Source: JBCCEV01 sp039030125 (GTDB taxonomy: Bacteria > Pseudomonadota > Gammaproteobacteria > Ga0077536). From it: DNA of 12,118 nucleotides. Location of the stretch: assembly GCA_039030125.1 (NCBI GenBank), contig JBCCEV010000130.1:1-12118 (forward strand), written 5' to 3'. Under the pieces are notes generated by a model. The model was not told the DNA's origin. It saw nothing but the letters and a program-made list of their open reading frames with translations, and did no database searches. This document shows, one piece after another, positions 7,215-12,118 of the stretch (within the stretch, counting starts at the first letter, position 1; the number at the start of each line of letters is the position of its first letter). The position numbers were made by a program, and so were the translations under genes.

Positions 7215-7219
7215 CTCCT
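7215..7219 (-). promoter_or_regulatory. Shine-Dalgarno site of the SDR-like gene
   Basis: AGGAG on the minus strand lies 6 nt before the ATG at 7208. It decides that start over the longer frame reaching 7262, which has no ribosome site and adds an unconserved leader. The rest of the 7209-7287 gap shows no good promoter hexamers; TAGGCT is only a weak candidate. Confidence 0.7.
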
Positions 7220-7287
7220 GAGCTGCAAATCGGGCGGCTAGCCTACACCAGCTTTGCCACACACGGCAGTGTTAGGCGAAGCTGCAA

Positions 7288-8571
7288 CTATGCTGTTATT
7301 GGCTGGAGCCTGTGCTTAAGAAATTCGTAACCCATGATCAATAAAAGCGTCAGTCCTACGGTTGGGAGCAAGATCGCGAGTACCACAACGAATGTCGTCA
7401 ACGCAGGAGTGTTCAGTGGTTTGTTAGCCGGGCGCGGGGTGCCCCAGGAGCCCGGTGCTCTGCGAACCCACCACATCCACACCCCCGTGATTGCTCCCAC
7501 CGCTAAAACGATTGAACTCAACAGTGCCAGTACTTTTGTTGGTAGGCCGAAAATACTGCCGACATGAACGGGATAAAAAAGTAGCGTGATGCGCGTGCGC
7601 AAAGGCACGCCCGAACTGTCGTGGTAGAGCAGGGTTTCCCCTGAGAACTGGTCGAGGAATACCAAATGCATCGGCTTGAGTGGTTTGCCGGTGTCGGTGA
7701 TGACCAGGAATGCCGCATCGCTACCAGGTTTTGGGACCTCGATGCTGTAGTCGGTGTTTGAAAAGTCAAAGTACTGTTCGGCACGCAACAGTGCAGTATC
7801 GACACTGATACGCGTTGAGCCGTCGGCGGCAGTCGATGAGGTTGGCGGATTAAGGAAATAATCGGGGAAGCCACCGGTTACCAGGTTGATACTGCGATAG
7901 GCGAGACCCCAAATCTGGGTAAACAACAGTCCGCTGACCAACAGCACAATGGAGACTGGCGCTAGGTAAAAACTCGGCACGTTATGCCAATCTCGCAACA
8001 CCTTTCGCAAGCGCCCCCGCCAACGTGGCGCCCACACGCCCCAGAACTTCTCTTTCTTGCGCGGCCACCAGAGGTAAATACCCGCGAGTAGCGAAATGAT
8101 CCCCCAGCAGGTTGCGGTTTCGACCAGTATGCGCCCGGGCAGGCCCAACATCAGATTGCGATGAAGCTGAAGCACCACCGCAAAAAAACCGACGCGGTTG
8201 TCGTGAGTGCCCAGCCATTTCATTTGTGCGGGGTCGAAATAAGTGAACAGCGTGTGCCGTGAGCCATCTGCGCTCTCGAGTTGGGCGATCCCTTCCCACG
8301 CGAGTTCTGGCTCGCAAGGCACATTGATGTAACGCAAATAGTAATCGGGAAGTTGCTCCCGGCTGGCGCTGACGAATGCTTCGAGCGCGTTTGGGGCGGC
8401 TCTGGCGTTGGGATCGATGAAATGGCGCTCGGGATTTTGCCACCTGCGTATTTCCGGCTCGAAGACATATAGCGCGCCAGTCACGCAGACCACTAAAAAT
8501 ACCGGCGTAATAATCAATCCGGACCAGAAGTGCCAACGCCAAATGGCGCGGTAAATCAGGCGCGCGAACAT
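7288..8571 (-). CDS. PepSY-associated transmembrane protein (siderophore/iron-uptake type)
   Basis: Predicted 427-residue inner-membrane protein of the PepSY_TM family, typical in length. It opens with the family signature RAIWRWHFWSGLIITPVF (8-25) leading into helix 1. Further helices lie at about 150-169, 199-221, 345-368 and 391-415, with periplasmic PepSY-like regions between helices 1 and 2 and between 3 and 4. Conserved membrane-flanking histidines are visible at His14, His137 (LQLHRNL), His196 (RDWHNVPS) and His336 (YPVHVG). Relatives such as FegB-type proteins accompany TonB-dependent siderophore receptors and are proposed to act in iron release or reduction at the inner membrane. Here the ATG is 12 bp after the receptor's stop, consistent with an operon, although no strong Shine-Dalgarno precedes it, so translational coupling is possible. 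The biochemical role is inferred from family and context. Confidence 0.9.
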   Translation of the reverse strand: MFARLIYRAIWRWHFWSGLIITPVFLVVCVTGALYVFEPEIRRWQNPERHFIDPNARAAPNALEAFVSASREQLPDYYLRYINVPCEPELAWEGIAQLESADGSRHTLFTYFDPAQMKWLGTHDNRVGFFAVVLQLHRNLMLGLPGRILVETATCWGIISLLAGIYLWWPRKKEKFWGVWAPRWRGRLRKVLRDWHNVPSFYLAPVSIVLLVSGLLFTQIWGLAYRSINLVTGGFPDYFLNPPTSSTAADGSTRISVDTALLRAEQYFDFSNTDYSIEVPKPGSDAAFLVITDTGKPLKPMHLVFLDQFSGETLLYHDSSGVPLRTRITLLFYPVHVGSIFGLPTKVLALLSSIVLAVGAITGVWMWWVRRAPGSWGTPRPANKPLNTPALTTFVVVLAILLPTVGLTLLLIMGYEFLKHRLQPITA

Positions 8572-8583
8572 GATTGAGTTGGT

Positions 8584-11343
8584 TTAGAACCAGACCTGAG
8601 CGCTAATAGAAAAGACACGTTCGTCGCCGACATAGGCACCGCCATTGATATCGCGCCCGGAAAGGTAAGCGCGATCGAGCAGGTTATTGATTTCACCCTG
8701 GATGCGAAACGTGCCACCGGGGTCTTCGTACCCCACGCGCAAGAACATGAGAGTTCGGCTGCCTACCACCCGGTTTTCCAGATTCGCTAAATCAGACGTC
8801 GCAAACATATCGGATTGGTAACTGACGTCGCCGCCGATATACCAACCCCACGGCGAGGTGTAGGTGGCCGCCAGAGACGCCGATATATCTGGGGCTTCTG
8901 GAAACTCGTTGCCGTTAAATGTGCCAACGTCCGTTTCAAAATCCATGAAACGGGTTTTCAGGAGGCCCAGCGACCCGTTGATATCCAGTTCTCGCAAGGG
9001 TCTTGCGCGCGCGGAGATTTCGGCGCCAATGGCACGTGATGTGCCGGCATTAGTGGTGAGCGTCAAAATTGGCGTCGCTGGATCGGGAATGTTGATTTGC
9101 TGATTGGTCCAATCGTAGTAGAACACGTTCGCATTGGTGTCGATCCTTCGCTGCCACCACTGGCTGCGAAAGGACAATTCATAGCTCCACAGGAATTCGG
9201 CGTCGACCTGGGTCAGGCGCGGCGCCGCGACGCTGCCCCGATCGATAAAGCCACCACGGTAACCGCGGCTGGCGATAAAGCCTACGGAGTGGTTATCGGT
9301 GAGGTCGTAAATCAGCCCGTACTTTGGCAGCAGTGCGTCAAAAACGGTATCGGCATCGACTTGCACGCCGGCGAGCCGATTGTTTTCTTGATAACTGAAA
9401 TTCTCGTAATCGTAGCGGAGTCCAGCAACCAGTCTTAATGGTCCCCAGAAGCGCCATTCCAGATCGACATAACCCGCGTAATTGCGTCGCTCGGTGGCGC
9501 TGGCTAAATCCTGGACGGGGCCATCGGGCAGTCTTGAGAGGGTTTGTGGCGCGTCACAGGTGGCACTTGTCGATACCGAATAAGTGCCTGAGAAGTCCCA
9601 AGCGTATTGCGGTGAAAAGCCAGGGCCTGGGGTTGAGATCGCAACCGCAGCGGCGATCCCGGCCGCATCCAGTGGGAAGTTCGTGGCCAGTAAATCGAAG
9701 GTATTGTCCGGATTGAGTCTTAGAGTACCGGGGTATGAAAACGCGCCGCCAACGGGATAGGTGAGGTTCAAATCTACCGTCGCGTCGAGCGCGGTAAGGG
9801 TGCCATTGGTAAATGTAGCGTTCCCCGCGGTGCTGTTGACCACGGTGTCGTAGCCAAGATTCAAGATATTGTCATCGTCGGCAACGTATTGATCGAAATC
9901 AAACAGGCTTGCTGCGAGGGGCAGGCTTTCGATGCCAAGCCCGCTCAGTGGTCCCAGATCGATAAACAAGCTGCCGACGTTATCCCAGTCCGCTTCGCTC
10001 GGGAACACATCCGCGCCCAGTCCGACTTGAACTAAGGCAGGCAGCATCTGCGCCAGGAAAAATCCGTCGATCCGGGGGTCGCTGTTGAATCCTTGATCAA
10101 TTTGCGCGAAAGCATCGGAAAAAAACTCGTACCAGCGGCCATCACCATCGGCGTCAAAATCCAAGTCGAAGCATGTGCTGTTATTGAGGATGTCCTGAGT
10201 GATGACCGCACCCGTCGTCGCGAAAGTAATTCCGATCGGATTCGTCACTGTCACGAGCGAATCTCGATCGTTGTCGTAGCTGCCAAAGAACGCGCCCGCA
10301 AGAATCTTGAAGTCGCCGCTGTTGCTCACATAGGTAAGGCGGAGATCTTGCGAGATATCGTTGTCGTTGCGGGTTTCCTGGCGATCAAAGTTTGGTGAAG
10401 GGGTAACGAAGTTCGTCTCCGTTTGTGTCCATGTTGTGAGCGAGGTGAGCTCGATTCCATTGTCAAAGGCATAGTCGAGTTCAAGTATTCGGTTGTCCAC
10501 GTCATTGATTCGTTGTTCTACACCGTCGAACACTTGGTCTAGGATCCGATCGAAAAAGTTGGGCCCGGACACCGCCGTTATCGCGGGATCGTCGTGCGCA
10601 TGAGAGATGGTGAGCTTGGCTGTCAGCCTGGGGATTGCGCGTGGCTCAAAGAGGAGCTTGCCGCGGAATGAGTAAAAATCCTCGTCATTGAGGAAATCAA
10701 GTTGCGGATCGGTATAGTTAATTTGTTTTTCTTTGAGTTGCTGCTCCGCTGTGAATCGAAACTGCAATTGCTCGACGATGGGTCCGGAGACCATTACCGC
10801 GCGTTCCTGTCCCAAGGTATCGACGACGTAACGGGCGCTCGATTCATAATAGGGCGTGGGGTCTTTGGTGTTGACGACCACGGCACCGGCCAGGGCGCTT
10901 CGACCCAAGCTGAGTTGCGGTCCTCGCAGGACCTCGACGCTGCCAACGTCCCAAATTCCACGCGCGCCTTTACGCACGCCCTCCAGTGATTGCACGGCGC
11001 CGTCGATCACTAAAGAAGAAAGCGATTGTTGGTTGCCTCCCGGGGAACCCACTCCTTCGGAGTTGATGCCGCGAATGGAGATCCCGTTGTTGCCGTTATT
11101 CGATGGTGAATAGTTGATGTTGGGCACGAGACGAAATGCGTCTCGAAGGTCATCGACCCCAGTGCGCTCCAGCTCATCGCCCGTAACGACCGAAACGCTC
11201 CCAAAGGTGTCTTGCAGATCACGGGTGAGTTTTTGGCCGACCACTTCTATGACTTCGACCTGCTCGGCGAGTGCGCTCGGGCAATGCGCCACCATAAATA
11301 AAAGCGCGACCGTGATAGGTCGCGCTAAGAAACGAAATGGCAT
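8584..11343 (-). CDS. TonB-dependent outer-membrane receptor with a large acidic insertion
   Basis: Predicted 919-residue outer-membrane receptor. A signal peptide ends near Ala26 (SALA/EQ). A TonB-box-like EVIEVVGQ follows (residues 30-37), then the plug domain (about 45-160) with ISIRGINSEG, SLVIDG and SVEVLRGPQ, and a beta-barrel ending in the terminal Phe of SAQVWF, as expected for barrel assembly. With a PepSY gene directly downstream, ferric-siderophore uptake is the most likely role; the ligand is not identifiable. Between two barrel regions lies an insertion bracketed by Cys391 and Cys596, the only cysteines of the mature chain. It contains about 25 Asp, 3 Glu, 3 Arg and no Lys, and an EF-hand-like loop at residues 395-406. 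The ATG at 11343 has only a weak ribosome site (ACGAG). A 7-bp inverted repeat lies in the leader. The IPTL-CTERM gene is 75 bp upstream on the same strand. Confidence 0.93.
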   Translation of the reverse strand: MPFRFLARPITVALLFMVAHCPSALAEQVEVIEVVGQKLTRDLQDTFGSVSVVTGDELERTGVDDLRDAFRLVPNINYSPSNNGNNGISIRGINSEGVGSPGGNQQSLSSLVIDGAVQSLEGVRKGARGIWDVGSVEVLRGPQLSLGRSALAGAVVVNTKDPTPYYESSARYVVDTLGQERAVMVSGPIVEQLQFRFTAEQQLKEKQINYTDPQLDFLNDEDFYSFRGKLLFEPRAIPRLTAKLTISHAHDDPAITAVSGPNFFDRILDQVFDGVEQRINDVDNRILELDYAFDNGIELTSLTTWTQTETNFVTPSPNFDRQETRNDNDISQDLRLTYVSNSGDFKILAGAFFGSYDNDRDSLVTVTNPIGITFATTGAVITQDILNNSTCFDLDFDADGDGRWYEFFSDAFAQIDQGFNSDPRIDGFFLAQMLPALVQVGLGADVFPSEADWDNVGSLFIDLGPLSGLGIESLPLAASLFDFDQYVADDDNILNLGYDTVVNSTAGNATFTNGTLTALDATVDLNLTYPVGGAFSYPGTLRLNPDNTFDLLATNFPLDAAGIAAAVAISTPGPGFSPQYAWDFSGTYSVSTSATCDAPQTLSRLPDGPVQDLASATERRNYAGYVDLEWRFWGPLRLVAGLRYDYENFSYQENNRLAGVQVDADTVFDALLPKYGLIYDLTDNHSVGFIASRGYRGGFIDRGSVAAPRLTQVDAEFLWSYELSFRSQWWQRRIDTNANVFYYDWTNQQINIPDPATPILTLTTNAGTSRAIGAEISARARPLRELDINGSLGLLKTRFMDFETDVGTFNGNEFPEAPDISASLAATYTSPWGWYIGGDVSYQSDMFATSDLANLENRVVGSRTLMFLRVGYEDPGGTFRIQGEINNLLDRAYLSGRDINGGAYVGDERVFSISAQVWF
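9556..10173 (-). other. Cys-bracketed acidic insertion in the TonB receptor
   Basis: Receptor residues 391-596 form a likely extracellular loop domain. The EF-hand-like loop is encoded at 10126-10161 (DFDADGDGRWYE: Asp at positions 1, 3, 5 and 7, Gly at 6, Glu at 12). A later acidic stretch reads FDFDQYVADDDN. Residues 509-545 resemble residues 65-106 of the neighbouring IPTL-CTERM protein. Domain boundaries are set by the cysteines and by the return of barrel-like strands (YVDLEWRFWG) after residue 620. Confidence 0.6.
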
Positions 11344-11356
11344 GGTTTAACTCGTT

Positions 11357-11392
11357 ATTGCCGATCAGCCATCAAATATTTCCACCGGCAAT
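11357..11392. repeat. Inverted repeat in the receptor gene leader
   Basis: ATTGCCG (11357-11363) and CGGCAAT (11386-11392) form perfect 7-bp arms around a 22-bp spacer, 14-49 bp upstream of the receptor ATG. It could be a split operator or a leader hairpin, or chance. There is no match to a Fur-box pattern. No clear promoter hexamers were found in this 75-bp gap. Confidence 0.3.
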
Positions 11393-11418
11393 TACTTCAT
11401 TTGGTGCGGCTACGCTCA

Positions 11419-11994
11419 CTATCTCCATTTTCGCCGTGCAATGCTAGCCAGCAAAAAGGCGAGCGACACGATGGCGGCCAAGGGCAGCGTGGGAATTTTT
11501 GTTCGGGTCGGCCCGGGCGGTGTTACCGACGTTACAGCATCGATCGTGCCCGTGCGGGTAGCCACCAACCTGACCGCGCCAAGGTTGCCAAGGAACGAGT
11601 CTTGCGTGGTGCTTTGATCGAAGTTGTAAGTCAGGGTTGCGCCGCTAATTGTGAGCGAGCTGGCTTGATCAAAACCGGGATTGAGCCGCCCACCGAATGT
11701 GAACGGCGGATTCCACAGGGTGGGGTCGCCGCCGAACAGCATGTCGATGTGCAAATCGATGACCACGTCGATGCTGGTCAGCACGCCATCAACGAACGTT
11801 AAGCCAGCTCCGGAAACGCCCGTCACTAAAATATCGTAAGTCCAGCCGAACTCATTGTCGAAATTCCTGGTTGAGGTTAGCGGATCAAACTCCTTGGAAT
11901 AGAGTTTGGCCGCTGGCAATACGAGTGTCGGGTCGTCTGAAAGCGTAATGTCCGCGATGGCGACGGGCAGGGTTATCGTGCCAGAGCCAGGCAA
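11419..11994 (-). CDS. IPTL-CTERM-type surface protein, 5' end missing
   Basis: Predicted exported protein whose C-terminus is a sorting signal: a TPPGPTRT linker, the motif IPTLP (residues 167-171), a hydrophobic helix to about 186, then basic RRKWR. Such tails are handled by exosortase systems (XrtH is the one linked to IPTL tails), so the protein is probably delivered to the outer surface or extracellular matrix. The tail lacks the WG of canonical IPTLxxWG. The remaining ~160 residues look beta-rich, with no known enzyme motif. The true N-terminus and signal peptide are absent: homologous-looking sequence (GSGTITLP) begins right at the junction at 11990/11991, where a repeat of the gene's own 3' end starts. 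The TTG at 11994 lies inside that repeat and is not a credible start. It is 75 bp upstream of the TonB receptor gene on the same strand, so co-transcription is possible. Confidence 0.7.
   Translation of the reverse strand: MPGSGTITLPVAIADITLSDDPTLVLPAAKLYSKEFDPLTSTRNFDNEFGWTYDILVTGVSGAGLTFVDGVLTSIDVVIDLHIDMLFGGDPTLWNPPFTFGGRLNPGFDQASSLTISGATLTYNFDQSTTQDSFLGNLGAVRLVATRTGTIDAVTSVTPPGPTRTKIPTLPLAAIVSLAFLLASIARRKWR
11438..11565. repeat. 128-bp exact direct repeat, copy 1
   Basis: Identical base for base to 11991-12118 (offset 553 bp). It encodes the linker and sorting helix of the IPTL-CTERM protein. The base before each copy differs (T at 11437, G at 11990), so the repeat starts exactly here. 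Its right end in copy 2 is cut by the window edge, so the true repeat may be longer. Confidence 0.95.
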
Positions 11995-12118
11995 TGCTAG
12001 CCAGCAAAAAGGCGAGCGACACGATGGCGGCCAAGGGCAGCGTGGGAATTTTTGTTCGGGTCGGCCCGGGCGGTGTTACCGACGTTACAGCATCGATCGT
12101 GCCCGTGCGGGTAGCCAC
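11885..12118 (-). pseudogene. Second IPTL-CTERM 3' end running out of frame across the junction
   Basis: The frame enters from the right edge, encodes the same linker and IPTLP helix as the neighbouring gene, then crosses the 11990/11991 junction. There it loses the basic RRKWR tail and continues as about 34 unrelated residues (IAWLWHDNPARRH...) to a stop at 11885. Those residues are the upstream gene's DNA read in another frame, because the 553-bp offset is not a multiple of 3. It is either a recombination or duplication remnant or a product of misassembly, and should not be treated as a normal gene. Confidence 0.4.
11991..12118. repeat. 128-bp exact direct repeat, copy 2 (at window edge)
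   Basis: Exact copy of 11438-11565 ending at the last base of the window. Perfect identity, position at the sequence end and a length close to a common long assembly k-mer (127) point to an assembly artefact. A real tandem duplication with a 553-bp unit would look the same here. Confidence 0.95.

Noticed and set aside
7982..8542. 186-codon minus-strand open frame overlapping the PepSY gene
   Set aside because: It is an Arg-rich shadow of the conserved PepSY frame, which has clear membrane helices and conserved histidines.
11991..12118. Terminal repeat as evidence of a circular element or phage end
   Set aside because: The matching copy is internal (11438), not at the left edge of the window, so it does not indicate a closed circle, and no phage or plasmid genes are present.

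Overview
The window looks like chromosomal DNA from a Gram-negative bacterium, probably a gammaproteobacterium of oligotrophic or marine type. The grounds are a TonB-dependent outer-membrane receptor with a PepSY membrane partner, a protein ending in an IPTL-CTERM-type sorting tail, GtrA/GT-C/GT2 envelope-glycan genes, and catabolic-type enzymes (LLM flavin monooxygenase, EthD, SDR). The lineage is inferred from gene content only. Coding density is high and no gap exceeds about 130 bp. I see no rRNA, tRNA, CRISPR array, insertion sequence or convincing rho-independent terminator.

Layout. (i) 102-1484, minus: a two-component-type flavin-dependent monooxygenase of the NtaA/SnaA/DszA family. (ii) 1613-5694: a glycan cassette. 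A GT-C membrane glycosyltransferase overlaps a membrane-anchored SGNH hydrolase (both plus). A GT2 polyprenyl-phosphate-type glycosyltransferase (minus) converges on them and diverges from a GtrA-like flippase (plus). Together these give the parts expected of a Gtr-style pathway: load a sugar on a lipid carrier, flip it, transfer it outside, and trim or acylate it. (iii) 5732-7208: a tandem double-EthD protein (plus) converging on an SDR-fold protein (minus) whose catalytic Tyr and Lys are both replaced. (iv) 7288-11343, minus: a TonB-dependent receptor followed 12 bp later by a PepSY transmembrane protein, a typical ferric-siderophore-type uptake pair. (v) 11419-12118, minus: a 5'-truncated IPTL-CTERM surface protein gene next to an exact 128-bp repeat of its own 3' end, which runs to the window edge.

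The most unusual content is in (iv) and (v). The receptor carries a roughly 205-residue, lysine-free, strongly acidic insertion. It is bracketed by the only two cysteines of the mature protein and holds an EF-hand-like calcium loop. Part of this insertion resembles a segment of the neighbouring IPTL-CTERM protein. The 128-bp terminal repeat is probably an assembly artefact, although a true tandem duplication with a 553-bp unit cannot be excluded.
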